NCBI GenBank assembly: GCA_028023455.1
Contig: JAQFVV010000570.1
Coordinates: 305,136 to 369,135, forward strand
Source of the DNA: Epiperipatus broadwayi
Taxonomy: Eukaryota > Onychophora > Udeonychophora > Euonychophora > Peripatidae
Length of the DNA: 64,000 nucleotides
Direction: 5' to 3'
Position 1 is the first letter of the stretch. Each line of letters opens with the position of its first letter. The translations under genes and the position numbers were made by a program. Below, piece after piece: positions 25,000 through 37,400 of this stretch. The notes below the pieces were generated by a model. It made no database searches. It had not been told where the DNA came from and worked only from the letters and a program-made list of their open reading frames with translations.

Positions 25000-26070
25000 C
25001 AAAGGATCTCTTTTCAGTTAATAGCAAACTTCTTTCTGCATCCTAAGAAAGTTATATATATTGAACTGCCCACCTTCTTTGTCTATATTAATTAATGATG
25101 AATAGAATAAAAAAAAACTAATATTCTACCTTCCTTACTATCCAATCTTTAAAGGTACTTGGTCCTCAGGTAGAGTGCAAAATATCATTGGCAGCAAACT
25201 ATTCAATAACATAAACACTCAGCTACTGGACAAATACCAACCAAATAAACACTTTATTTATTTTCAAGGTAAACCCTTTAGGCGCCAGTTAACTACATTT
25301 GTAATCAACATGTTTATCTAATTAGCACAAAATCCAGTACCTGGAGCCTCCAACTAGCTCAGTGGATTGTAACTACCTTTTAAGAAAAATAAAACTCCGT
25401 CCTCTCTGATAATCCTATCTCAATAATAATGATAATTTACTGAATGAGAAAACATTAACATCTTTAACAATAAATCCTTACTTTTAAAAAAATATAGTTT
25501 CTCTATGCTTTTAATTTTAACTTAGTTATTTCTTGTTAATAATTAAATCTCTCCATTCTCATCTTATTTAAAATATGGTTCAACATAAATGTGTGTATTC
25601 AATATATAAACGTAAATATTTAAATGACATTTTAAGTATTTCCTTTTCTTAATTAAAAAAAACAATCGTTTTGCTTTATAAGTTAAACACACATACTCTT
25701 TTCATTTTAAATCAATATTTTAATATATTATACTACTCTTTTCATTTTAAATAAATAATTAAATACATTATATTACTCTTTTCATTTTAAACAAATATTT
25801 TAATAAATTATATTAAATAAAATATAATTGACATATTAGATTAAGATACACCCATACGTACACACAATGTCTTTAAATATAATTAACTACAGAAGCTGAT
25901 ATCGTTTATACTTCTTAAATATTATTCTGTAAAGTTTAAAGTTTTATTTATCACAGTTTATTTATTTTGAAAGGAAATCAAGAATGAGAGAAAATTAAAA
26001 TCAAAAGTTACCTAGGATTTGGAAAGTTCAAAATGACATACGCAGTACAATGTAGTTTCTCTAAAAATTA
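25000..26070. other. Noncoding stretch, partly unassigned repeat
   Basis: 25130-25430 has a mixed composition without a long frame. It includes a tRNA-like start at 25345-25390. The remainder is A/T-rich, with three near-copies of CTCTTTTCATTTTAAA around 25696, 25736 and 25777 that form a small tandem repeat of about 40 bp. Confidence 0.4.
25345..25390 (+). other. tRNA-Lys-like 5' half (relic)
   Basis: TAGCTCAGTGG at 25355-25365 is a perfect Pol III A box, and CTTTTAA at 25377-25383 is placed like a Lys(UUU) anticodon loop. There is no B box or T arm after it and no acceptor pairing, so it is not a functional tRNA gene. It may be the head of a decayed SINE. Confidence 0.3.
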
Positions 26071-26074
26071 TTTA

Positions 26075-26340
26075 TTACCGGTTAGCGCTAACTTCAAGCA
26101 AACCTTCATAGACTCCGTGATATTGTACAACTTTCATGGATTTTTCAGCGTCAACACTCCAGTATTTTATTGCTTTACTTGACCATGATTTACCCACCGA
26201 ACTTTCTGCTGATTTTATCCACAATGAGGTTTTCAGCCGATTGTACAATACGGTATTTAACACTGCATCATTTCGGTAGACATAACAATTTATGTAATTG
26301 TTATATCTGTAACTTTAAGAAATATTTTTTAAATATTCAA
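26075..26340 (-). CDS. Possible exon of an unrecognised gene
   Basis: The minus strand is open from about 26310 to a TAA at 26075-26077. The peptide is well mixed (LKTSLWIKSAESSVGKSW, then VVQYHGVYEGLLEVSA) and unlike the A/T-driven frames around it. Possible boundaries are an acceptor ending TTACAG near 26310 and a donor CCG|GTAATA at the 3' end, which would remove the apparent stop. A methionine at about 26139 could be a start if this is a first exon, since a promoter-like block lies just upstream. I do not recognise the product. CpG-containing sequence (AGCGCTAACCGG) at its end favours a functional segment over spacer. Confidence 0.3.
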
Positions 26341-26394
26341 AATAAATGGAAAGTTGAAAGTTTTTAAAACATTTTAACAATGGAAAATTTTTGT

Positions 26395-26455
26395 TATCTC
26401 CAGCGTCTATTGTCTCGTGAAATTACTGTCCTTTACTTCGCTCTGATTGGGCTTC
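26395..26455 (-). promoter_or_regulatory. Promoter-like block with CCAAT box
   Basis: On the minus strand CCAATCAGAGCGAAG (about 26435-26450) is followed by CACGAGACAATAGACGCTGG, rich in G+C and CpG for this window. It lies about 100 bp upstream of the possible exon at 26075-26340. No TATA box is evident. Confidence 0.3.
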
Positions 26456-26836
26456 TATTTTTTTTACTTCAAAACTTTTACACACACACACATTTAATTG
26501 TTTTATTATAAAACCAAATGAAATTCTCTTTATTATTTTTTTTTATTACAAACTAATCAAAATAATATTAAATCATTTTATTTTATAAGATCTTCTTTTT
26601 AAAAATAAAAAAAAATCTTACCCTCTTTAAAAGTGTTTATTATTTATTTTCTTTAACAAAAAACCCCCCAACACTACTCTTTAGTTTTTTTAATTTTTCT
26701 TTCAATTTTTAACTTTTATTCCCACTTTATTTTTAAAAGACGAAATTTATGAAATATTATTGCTATTAAATAATACTACCATTCAATAACAATGTACTTC
26801 AGTACAATATATATATATTATAAGCATAATTCATTC

Positions 26837-26948
26837 CTTTTTTTTTTCATATGTCATAGCATCAGCTAGAGGTGAACTCACAACTGTCTGCAACCAACTA
26901 CTTGCTTTCAAGGCGGCTGCGATAACCTCTCGGCTAACAACGCTTGAT
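26837..26948 (-). mobile_element. tRNA-Ser-derived SINE or retroposed tRNA, with TSD and poly(A)
   Basis: On the minus strand: a perfect A box TAGCCGAGAGG (26926-26936), a Ser(UGA)-type anticodon loop CTTGAAAG, a class II length extra arm, and a B-box-like GAGTTCACCTC (26869-26879), 57 nt from the A box as in tRNA-Ser. The unit ends with about ten A. It is bounded by a perfect 13-bp direct repeat, GCATAATTCATTC, at 26824-26836 and 26949-26961. That is the signature of LINE-mediated retroposition. The unit is about 110 bp and has no non-tRNA body beyond a short tail. Confidence 0.8.
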
Positions 26949-27001
26949 GCATAATTCATTCTTAATAAGGTAAGTGGAGCTGTCTTTATAATAAACAGTC
27001 A

Positions 27002-27014
27002 CCCCCCCCCCCCC
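27002..27014. repeat. C13 homopolymer
   Basis: Thirteen consecutive C, 40 bp from the SINE's right TSD. Confidence 0.9.
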
Positions 27015-27204
27015 ATAAACTTAGCAACATTTATACCTGCTCATTTTAAGCTAGATGAACACTTAATTTTATAAAGAAATTTTTAGACTATGGAGGAAAA
27101 TGATACTATATGACCAATCATATAAATTGCTTTGTGGTGGATAATACCTTTTACTATATATTTTTTTTACTTTTTTGTTATGTGACCATGCTTTTGGCAA
27201 CTTT

Positions 27205-27720
27205 ATAGATGTGGGAATGTTTCCTTTTTTTGTGGACCATTGTTTGTGTAAATTTATGGTCTTATATCATTCCTAGATGTCTCTCTGAGCTTGTTTTGGG
27301 TTGTGAACACTGGATTTCCACTGTGGAATTTACGGCAATTATGTGTGTAGATTCTGTATTCATTACCAATGTTTTTGTTGCACGGTTGTCTGTTATGATC
27401 AGTTGTACATTTTTATTTCTAGATTTATATATTTTCAATTGATTATGGCTGTTGACTTAGAATCTTTACTTTCTTGATGATCTCACCTGATAATGGTGTC
27501 TTCCTGAATTTCCATCTATGGATTTATGACAATTATGGCTGTAGAATCTATATTTATTACTGATAGGATTCTATTGCACAGTTATCAAGTGTTTTCTATG
27601 ATCAATTGTATATTTTTTTATTGTAAAAATCTCTATATTCTAGATTTTCAAATGTTTGGAGCTATTGACTCTAGAGTCTTTGCTTTTATGATGATCTTAC
27701 CTGATAATGTTGTCTTCTGA
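27205..27720. repeat. Diverged tandem repeat, ~200-bp period
   Basis: ATTTCCACTGTGGAATTTACGG near 27310 and ATTTCCATCTATGGATTTATG near 27508 begin two diverged units that stay alignable through ATGATCAGTTGTACAT / ATGATCAATTGTATAT. GATGATCTCACCTGATAATGG near 27475 recurs as GATGATCTTACCTGATAATG near 27690. Open frames over the region follow the repeat and carry no motif. Confidence 0.6.
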
Positions 27721-28425
27721 TTTACTGCCTGACTACTATTTTACAATAAACATATAATTTTCAATCAAATTTGTAATGTTTAGGGATTACTATTTTTTTT
27801 TCTTTTCTACTGAATATCCTCCTGTATCATTTATTTTTGTAATACTATGTAATAGGTAAAATCAGTTTTATTTCAAACTTGTGCTGTAGGAATTTTTTTC
27901 TGGTTGAAGATAATCACAAAAGTGTTGAGCTAATAATTACATGCTATTCTAATACTCCAATATCCATCTGTTTTTTTAGACAATGAATTTTTGTTGTAAT
28001 AATCAGAATGATGGTTCTAGCGCAGTGATTTATAGACTCTATGTTCTATATAGTTTATCTAATACTAGAATGGCAAGAAATTCCCATAGATTGCAACCCA
28101 TCTTTTTATTATACTTTCCCTTTATGTTCATTTATTTTTTCTTCCCTAGAAATGGTATTTTATTGCCCTGGAAGTCTGCCTGAGTTTAAAGCTGACTTTA
28201 ATATATTTCTCTTTTGTTTACCTTTTTTCTATATAGTTTTTTTTCCCTCAATACAATGAAGATTGCCAATCATAAATTGGAATCCATTTTACATGATATT
28301 TGTTAATTTTTATGTTTTGCTTCTATGATTTTTTCAAAATTATTCTTTTTATTTCCCACTAAAAACTTTAATTATTGTCTTTACATCCCTTGGCTTTCTA
28401 CTCAGGAATGAATTGTGTTTTTTTT
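27721..28425. other. T-rich noncoding stretch
   Basis: Plus-strand frames at 27983-28259 are short and Phe/Leu/Ile-rich, from T-rich sequence. No motif, no repeat. Confidence 0.4.
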
Positions 28426-28426
28426 G

Positions 28427-28561
28427 CTATGCATCTCTTTCTATATGCTCCACTTTTTTGCCAAGTCTGATTGTTTCATTGTATATTGGCACTGATTCAT
28501 GATTATCCTCACAGTGAGGACACTTTGTATTATATTTCCACCTTGGATGATCATTTCTGAA
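28427..28561 (-). pseudogene. Zinc-knuckle-like retroelement relic (possible Gag)
   Basis: An open minus-strand piece with NDHPRWKYNTKCPHCEDNHE and YNETIRLGKKVEHIERDA, ending in a stop at 28427. CPHCxxxNH resembles the CxxC...H half of a retroelement Gag zinc knuckle. The order (knuckle, then a Lys/Glu-rich helix) recalls BEL/Pao Gag. Further minus-strand fragments between 28600 and 29080 are coding-like but broken. The assignment is tentative. Confidence 0.3.
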
Positions 28562-29304
28562 CACCTAGATTTGGCCAATATTTTGATTTTTTTTTACATA
28601 ATGACTTTTATTCCTCTTCTTCTGAATGCCAGTGGCTAAGTTTGCTAGGATATTGTTTAGGTAAGAGTCACTTGAGATATCCTAGATTTGAATGTAGTCT
28701 TCGAGTTCATCAAGATCTTTAATTATAGATTGTGAACTTTCATGCTACATATAAACATGACTCTTAACAGATTCATCTATAAACATAGTTGTCATGATCT
28801 ATCTGAAAAATCTATAATCTTTTCTAAGTCTGCTTGAGCTTTTAGGTTAAATTTGTATAACTATAGTAATGTCAATGCTTTTGTACAAAAATATACTTTT
28901 ATCTAGTGTATTTTTACATAGCAATTCAGAAGGACGGATTGGTGCAGCTTTGTAGACAATATATTGTATGTATCTAGGTTAATTAATTTAATTGCTGGCT
29001 TTATAATGTCATTAGCATTTTAAAAAATCCTGAATTTGTTTCACACATGCTGTACAGTTACCTGAATAGTTTACATTAAACTCATTTAGGAAAGATTATT
29101 TAACAATTTTTAATGGTAATGATGGTTGGAACTTCTAAATGTATACTAGGGATTACATTCCTCTTAAATTTTTTTTCCTATAATCAAAATAAGAAGGTGA
29201 ATGATTAAGTTACAACATTTATTTGCAATATAATTTACAATATTAATATTTATATACATATAAATATAAACATTACAAGCATAAAGCTAAACTAGTCAAT
29301 AAAA

Positions 29305-29782
29305 TAATTAAAATTATCCCAAATCCAAACCCACCCAGACTAGCCAAGAAAAAATAAAATCAAAAACACAACCAATGATTTTCCTGCTACAAGTAGATTT
29401 CCCAAGTGTAAAGAACTACAAAGCAACACCATATTTATATTAAACATTACCCACAAATATATTTACTTCCCATCCATCCTTAATATTAAAAGAACCTTTA
29501 AATAAGTTAATTGCTTCAGAATAATAAATTTTCAGTAGTAAAGATTCTTTAATTCTTTTTATTTCATTTCTCTCAAAGAAAATAACCTTAGCTTCATCAA
29601 AATTAATAGTGTGGCCTGTATATTTTTCATGACATACAAAGCAGAACTAAGATATTTATTTCTAACCCTACTTTTATGAACCTTTATTCTTTTATTTAAA
29701 CTCAAACTACTCTGACCTATGTAAACCTTTTTACAAAAACAAAAAATAATATACACTACTCCAGGAATAGTCTTCCTACCAA
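29305..29782 (-). mobile_element. Penelope-like element 3' end, GIY-YIG endonuclease (left arm of palindrome)
   Basis: On the minus strand a GIY-YIG domain reads VVYIIFCFCKKVYIGQ, followed by LNKRIKVHKSRVRN, which has the expected Arg and His. The ORF covers 29559-29756 and is open for a little further upstream. This is the C-terminal endonuclease of a PLE. After the ORF comes a 3' tail with a Glu-containing relic (SLREMK, where FFERNE would be expected) and about 240 bp of 3' UTR. The same segment is repeated inverted at 29800-30247. The RT is missing. Confidence 0.75.
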
Positions 29783-29799
29783 TAATACAAAGGAAATTT

Positions 29800-30247
29800 T
29801 TGATAGGAAGACTATTCCTTATGTAGTGTATATTATCCCTTGTTTTTGTAAAAAGGTTACATAGATCAGAGTAGTTTGTGTTTAAATGAAAGAATAAAGT
29901 TTCATAAAAGTAGGGTTAGAAATAAATATTTTAGTTCTGCTTTGTATGTACATGAAAAAGATACAGGCCACACTATTAATTTTGATGAAGCTAAAGTTGC
30001 CTTTTTTGAGAGAAATGAAATAAAAAAAGAATTAAAGAATCTTTATTACTAAAAATTTATTATTCAGAAGTGATTAACTTATTTAAAAGTTCTTTTAATA
30101 TGTTTAATGTAAATATAGTGTTGTTTTGTAGTTCTTTACACTTGAAAAGTCTGCTTGTAGCAGGGAAACCATTGTTTGTGTTTTTGATTTTATTTTTTCT
30201 TGGCTAGTCTGTTTGATTTTTTTGGATTTGGGATAATTTTAATTATA
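29800..30247 (+). mobile_element. Penelope-like element 3' end, inverted copy (right arm)
   Basis: Mirror copy of the left arm, on the plus strand. It reads VVYIIPCFCKK near 29826-29860, then is out of frame (a T lost in the YIG region), and later retains FFERNEIKK near 30002-30030, a motif the left arm has damaged. The arms are separated by only about 17 bp (29783-29799). The right arm lacks about 34 bp present in the left 3' UTR. The two copies are complementary in damage, so both descend from an element intact in both motifs. Confidence 0.75.
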
Positions 30248-31869
30248 TATAAATATGTGTAATCATTAGGTATCTTTATAATGGTTACATATGCTTAGTT
30301 TATTGTTATACATGTTAAATGATATTTGGATTTGTTACACACAAATCATTATTATGGGCAGAAGTCAACCTTACTAATTAAATAATCAAATCCAACCTGC
30401 CCATTATTAAGAAAACAGAAGAAAAATTGTGTTAGATTATGACTGAAATTATAGATAAATGCTCATATAATAGAGAAAAATAATTCTCTGTCTAATCATA
30501 AAGAGTATTTTTGGTGACACCTTGCCATATTTTGGATCATATCTAACCGTAAAGCTCTAGCTAGTAAATTACAACATTTATCACAATTGCCTGAAGTTTA
30601 CAATATCTATTCCATTTGCTTGGAGTTTAATTTTAGACTATCGATTTATTCTGATATTGTTTTATCTTATTAGGTAACCATTTATAATGTTTATAAAACT
30701 GAATGATATGTTCATTTTATTTGTATTATTACTGTACCTAATTTCTGAATTAAATAAACATATTAATTTAATGAAATCTATCATTTATTTGGTTTCTCAA
30801 GATACAACAATTCAATATCAAAAAAAAAAGAGAGGATAACATACATGTCTTATATTATGGAAATTAACATACATATATAATATGTATTTAAAATATTCTA
30901 TAAATAATAGTAAATACACTGTAATGGTATGGAATGTAGATGTAAAATGGACAAATGAAAAGACATCATTCCTATTAAATAATCAAAAACAATGAGCAAA
31001 TACAAATGAATAATTATAAAATGATAAAATATAAAAAGAATAAATATATAAGATACATAAGAATCAGCACTGACCAAAAATATAAGTAATTACATTGTAT
31101 GATAAGCATTTATTATTTAAAGTCTAAATAAATTAATCTCTTTTTTTGGAAATGAGTAAATGCTTATCACAGAATTACATAGCAAAAGAAAAATAATAAA
31201 AGTTGTTATAAAATTATAAGTAATTATAACAATTATAGTTATAATCTGAAAACATTAAAAATTTTACTACTATTAAATTATCTCAACAGCATTACACAAG
31301 AATAATCAACAATCATTCCTTTTGACTGGATTTAAAAGAGATTCAATAATCAATGCCAAACTTAGGGCATGATGAATACAATCATTTGGATACACATATG
31401 TAAATGCTAAATTATCTATCATGACACATGCTGATCATCGTCAATGTTCTGGTTATATGGGGCTATACATGTTCAGGCCAACTATAAACTAAATTTTATC
31501 TAAAAAATAGACAATGCAGTGCATGGATTTAAAGATCTTGACCTTTGCAGCATAGAAAATATTTGGATGTCCAAACATAAACTCTTATTGCTTTAGAGCT
31601 AGCTAACTCAAAATCATAAGGACCTTAAAAATAGTGACTGTAAACAAAAGAAAAATAAATGTATAAGCTTTAGTCTATTATAATTTGAATATTTTGGGGA
31701 TATAATTTACAAATACCTATAACCCTATGCTATTATAAAATAATGTCACACACCCTGTCAATTCATAGAAAGCTGGAGAAATAAAAATATTAATAATATT
31801 ATTTTTTAAACAATTATTTACTAAATTGACTACTAAATTAATTAAGAAAATTGAAAAAACATGATATAC
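30248..31869. other. AT-rich noncoding stretch
   Basis: No gene-like frame or clear repeat. 31300-31650 is slightly more mixed in composition without a long frame. Confidence 0.45.
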
Positions 31870-31881
31870 CAACTCTCATAT

Positions 31882-32060
31882 CATCATCATCATTATCAAC
31901 CATTATCAATCCACTGCAAGATGAAGGTCTCTCCAAGTTTAATCCATCTTCTCCGATCTTTAGCTTCTCTTCTCCACATCACCCCTGCACATTTTCTTAT
32001 TTCATCCATCCCTCTCACATGTGGTCTCTTTCTGGGTCTTTTACAATCTCTTGGAATCCA
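31882..32060 (-). mobile_element. 5'-truncated RTE insertion with 12-bp TSD
   Basis: About 170 bp match the 3' end of the RTE element at 21560-21740 closely (GGTCTCTCCAAGTT, CTTCTCTTCTCCACATCA, GTGGTCTCTTTCTGGGTCTT). On the minus strand the unit ends in a TGATGATGATGA-type tail. Perfect direct repeats CAACTCTCATAT lie at 31870-31881 and 32061-32072. Such truncated copies arise when target-primed reverse transcription stops early. No coding capacity; the plus-strand open frames over it are by-products. Confidence 0.9.
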
Positions 32061-32074
32061 CAACTCTCATATAT

Positions 32075-33970
32075 TTTATATATATATAAAAAAAAATGTA
32101 ATTTCACATAGCAAATATAATTAACCAGTTGTTGACTCTTACTCATTAAAGTAATTACACTTTACTCTAAAAACAGAATTATTTCTCTTTCAATAACTAA
32201 AATTGTAAAATAAAATTTCACAAAGACAAAAAAAAATTAAATTAGCTAAAACCCTTTCATCTTTTTCTTATGAAAATGAAAAGGTCCTATACAATTACAT
32301 TATGGAGGGAAAATAAAATAAGAAAATATATTTTAATAAAAAAATACTAACAATTATTCCTTACATTATTATTTTTTAAAGTATCTATAAATGTAGATGT
32401 AATGTGCATATTGAAATATCTTTTTACGATGGATTTATTTCTTGAGACCTTTGATAGTTGCAATTTTCAGTTTTCTTTTGTGTTGGCTTTCATTGTTGAG
32501 TTTAAACAAACTTCTTCTTTAGAAGTTCTATTAATTTTTTCTTTTGTAGATTCAAAGTTATATTATGATGACTTCATTATTGACATAGAGGCTAATGTAC
32601 ACAGTTAAATGTATTCATTTTTACAATATTTTCAGGTTTCATACAAGCTGAATTTATCCATTTTTTAAATTTACTATTTCAGATCAGACTAACACAGAAA
32701 ATGAGACAGTCATACATTTGTATGGAAACAAGACTTGTTTCCAATTATTTCACAAGTATTCTCCTACATTTTCTTTTAGTGATCAGGCTACATGGTGAGG
32801 TTTGATGATATTCAGCTTCTAGCTAAAACTTAGCACATGATTTTTTCTCATATCCATTAAAAAAAAAATTTTTTTTTAATTGTAAAAAATTAACTTGAAA
32901 CTACAACACTATTTATCACTGTTGTCTTCACAGTTGCTTCTGTTTTCTTCAACATAAATCAGGATTGACTGTTTCACACAAGACACTCAAGTCTATTACT
33001 TTAATGTGTCCCTATATATTATTTTTGAGCAATCCTGTATCCACTCAATCACATCTTATTTCAAACATGAAAAAATTAAATCTTTGACCAAATGAGTTTA
33101 TTTTTAGAAAATGTTATTTGGTTATATCCCTCTTCTTCTTAATTAAAAAATATTCCAATCATGAAAAAAATCTTCTGTTGTTATTCTTTCCTTGTGCCAA
33201 AAAAAAAAGATACTCTCTTAATTACCCTAATTTGGACATTACTTTTTGTTTTAGAGAGACAAAGAAAAAAAACCTGAATTAATAAAAACAAAATTTCTTA
33301 ACATAAGTAAATGTTAAAAACTTATTTTTTTCTTTTCTTTTAAAAACTAGATAAACATAAAATTTTACCTATTTATCTCTTTTATCACATTTTAAAAGTT
33401 AAAATTAAAACTTATCAATAACTTACTGAAAAGTGAAATTATTTATTTAGTATTTTTTTTTTTTTTTTTTCAGAATTAAAACTGATAAGATAAAATTACT
33501 GAAAAGAGAGAATAAAAGGAATTATTTTATACTTTTCTTTTTTACAACTAGTTATAACAAATGATAAATATTCACATTATTATTTTTAAAAAATATTTTG
33601 AATTTTCATATCATTTAAGAAATGTAAAACTTTTAAATAAATCAATACTTACTATTGTAAAAAATAAGAGAACATTAGCTCTTATAATTTCCCTATTATA
33701 ACTTTACTAGTTCTAATAAACTTGTAATATTTGGCATGGCCAGAATTGACTTCTGTCCACAATATTGCAATACCCCTTTCTTAAAATTATGAAACAATGA
33801 AATGGAGATGTACATTTCAGTATGTAACTGTAGATAATATAATGGTCAACTTATTAAATCTTAGTTTATTTGAGTGCCATCTGTCTGTTACATCAAAAAT
33901 ACCCCAACCATTTATTTTATTTATATATTTTTATATGTTAGACTATATTTTTCTGTAATATGTAATGATA
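32075..33970. other. AT-rich noncoding stretch
   Basis: The plus-strand frame at 32402-32608 is Phe/Leu-rich with no motif. Several T and A homopolymers. Nothing else supported. Confidence 0.45.
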
Positions 33971-33977
33971 AAAACAA

Positions 33978-34075
33978 CTAATACTTAACCCACTATGTAT
34001 AATACCAGGCCAAATCATATAGATTATGAATTACTCCTGTTGAAATGAACATAGAATTGATGTATAGACCAGACA

Positions 34076-34151
<76 letters not shown>

Positions 34152-34405
34152 AGTTATACACAATTTTTTTTACAAAGACTAGTATTTATTATATAATGAT
34201 CATCTTACTACAAATTATCAACTTGTGTGCAAGCTTGCATAATAACATCAGGAAATATCTATGGCATTTTTCATAATATCTGATGATGAACATGGCCAAT
34301 ATATTACTCACTATATATAGTACCAGACCAAATCACATAGATTATGAAATATTTCTATGAAATGGATTTGGAATTGATAAACTGATTAGGCAATTTATAT
34401 AGGTA
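33978..34405. repeat. Direct repeat of ~110 bp flanking a (TA)n array
   Basis: CCACTATGTATAATACCAGGCC at 33991 and on recurs, diverged, at about 34307 (CTCACTATATATAGTACCAGACC). Both copies continue through AAATCAYATAGATTATGAA to AATTTATATA. The offset is about 316 bp. The (TA)n array at 34079-34148 lies at the end of the first unit. Confidence 0.6.
34079..34148. repeat. (TA)n microsatellite
   Basis: About 70 bp of alternating TA, interrupted once by ATGTA near 34117. Confidence 0.95.
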
Positions 34406-37400
34406 ATTCAAAACTGTGCACTATTTAAGTAAATAAAAGAAACAAACTATAATTTAAATACAAACTGTTATAGTAGTATAATTATCAGATTATTATTTAC
34501 TTTTTATACCAAATATACTTTTATTAGTAATTTTTTTGTCAAGCATAGCTACCAACTATTTTTAATACCTGTGACTTAATCTAATCAAATTGAAATAACT
34601 AGTAATGTTATTACTATAATAGTTATCTCTAAATTAGTATTAAGTTTGTTTCCCAATCATATGTGGAAATTTAATTTAAAAATAAATTATGATATCAACT
34701 GTACTTTCTGTGAAATAACCAAGATTTTTTTTTTCTGATTAATTTTAAAATATTAACCTTATAATCATAGCTTATTCTATATGTTATATGATTGAGTACA
34801 TTTGCCATAAATATTTTCCAAATCTTTAATACATCACAGATATAATTCTATGTGCTGTTGATTCTCATAAATATAATTAATTTATTCAGCTATCTTTAGC
34901 TTAATAATCTCATATCTAGAACAAAATTTGTTTGCCAAATGTATACTTATTTATTTCTTATATTAATGTAATTCCAGAAGTGGGTTTCTATGGGTGCAAT
35001 ACTCTTTTTTATTTTATTTTTAACAATAATATAAACTTCATTCAATGAGGTGGTTATTGAAGGATCCGACCTCATATATATATATAAAATCACTGCTTTA
35101 CAGATCATAATATCTTATATATAGTATATAACTAATTATATAAATCAACTGTATGTGAATCTTGTGTTTAAACTTACTTTAATGTAAATAATGTGAGGTT
35201 TAAATTTACATGCAAGACACATTCAATCATTTTAAAAGGAGCAGTACTCAATTTAATTATTTAAATTAAAATTTACAGAGATTATAGTATTGTCTCCCCC
35301 CCCCCCTTATTATAGCGGCATTTTATACTAGTACTAACAGAGAGAATGTTTACTTGGAATTATTTAAGATAATAATCATCGTCGTTTACCAATTTTATGG
35401 TAACACTCCAGCACATTACTCAGTGATTTGCATCACTCAATGGTTTGTGGCTATTTTTATGGACTAACGTGATGTATTATATAACGTTTAATCATTTCAA
35501 CTGTAAATTTCCCATCAATTATTAAGATAATTATAATAAAGAGTTCATATATTTTATTCTCTCTTCTTTTAGTAATTTCACAATCAATCATAAAATAATC
35601 AATCAGTTCCAACCAACAAATTCATTTATTTAGTTTTCCCATTCGGTAATTTCATATATTAATACAAAAGTCATCAAGTTTTTTTTTTTATTCAATAAAC
35701 AGTTCATCTTTTAATAACTCCACACACGTGTGTATATATATATGAAGTGAAACATAACTCAGCTTTTAAATTATTTTCAATTTAAGTTTATAACTGTAAT
35801 TCATAGATAAAATACAGGATACTTTTACATAATATTGAATTTATTTTAATCTTCGGAAATTTAATACCATATAATATTAAAAAAAAGGAATAACTTAATC
35901 TTTTAATATCTGAATGTCTTACTGTTCCCCATCTTTAGCGTTCTCCCTCCTAGATTTTAGATGTGTTTTCTTCTCTGTAATTACATTGGTTCATTCATAG
36001 ATTTTTTTCAGAAACGTATTCTTCTTCCTTTCACTTCTAAGATCAAGTATATTAGTTTTGTATTAGTGTATTATATATCAAATACATTAAGTTTTCAGCA
36101 ATTTAGTTTCATACTCCAATCTTTTCCTTTTCTGACAAATTATAGGAATTGATACTATAATTTCTTGTAGGATTCGTTTACTGAACTGGGTATGCTTAGA
36201 ATTTTCAACTGACATTATACTTGTTTTTTTGCCTAGCCTCTCATATTAAAAAATTTCCTAATATAATAAAACATGTTTGCAGCTCATCTTATAAGCTTGT
36301 AATTCCAATTAGCAGCAAAGCAAATTCTTCTCTGCATGACACACTTTCACTACTTCCTGTATATTTTATGGTATAGAATTATGTTAATACTCATTGGAAC
36401 AAAGCTGATCATTAAATGACTGTTTTTTTTTCTGTCCCATTATCTAGCTATGTACTATGATTTAGATTATCTTTTTTGTTATCTAAAGCACCTACCATAA
36501 TGACAACTAATATCAAACCCTAGAAAAAAATATTCTCTAGTATTCTTTACCAAAAGAAAAAATAGTAGTTTGCTTTCTTTTCTTACTTATTACAAAAAGA
36601 AAATTATTTGCCAATGTTTCTTATTGTATTCATAATAAAAAATAAAAAAAATTTACAATTCTCTTTCTTTTATTCAAAATCACCACACTCTTTTCTATCA
36701 AAATCAATAAGTATATTAAATTTATTAAGCTCAAGCAGAAGATATAATAATAACATGAAAGGCTGAAACCTTTGACCGATGTGCCCTAAAAATGCTTATG
36801 TGACAGCCAATCAAATCAATAAGATTTTATTTCAACATGATTTGGAACAAGTTAAATTAAAAATCTCAAAATACCATTTTATTTATTACCTGCATATTTT
36901 CTTTATCTCTGTTGTATGTAGGTATGTGGAAATGCACACACACACACGTGTTAGTCTTAAAATTTTTTTTTGTTACACTGCTGCTATTTTATACTAATAC
37001 TAAAATATTTCACATATCAAAACATTTTCCACATGCATGAACACATAGTATATTTATTTACATATATTTGTTGACATAACCATTATATTATTTGATCACA
37101 ATAGTAATGCAAAAAAATTTAACATATTTAAAAACAAATTAGAGACAATAAAACAAAGAAATTAAAAAATCATCCCATCAGACATTTTTGCAGCCACTTG
37201 ATCACTTGTCCATCAGTACTCTAACCTCTAGTGAGTTGCATTTTCTGTTCCATATATTATTTTTAATTATAGTATAATTCACTGAATGTTATTGAAAATA
37301 TTTATTGTGGTATTCTTTGATTTGTTTTGCATTTTTTTTTCTTTTAAACTGATGAAGTGTTCATGTATTGAATGGAATGAGTGCTTCCATAGAAACATTC

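Noticed and set aside
31851-32124. Two overlapping plus-strand frames of 86-87 codons
   Set aside because: They run antisense over the truncated RTE insertion and its TSDs.
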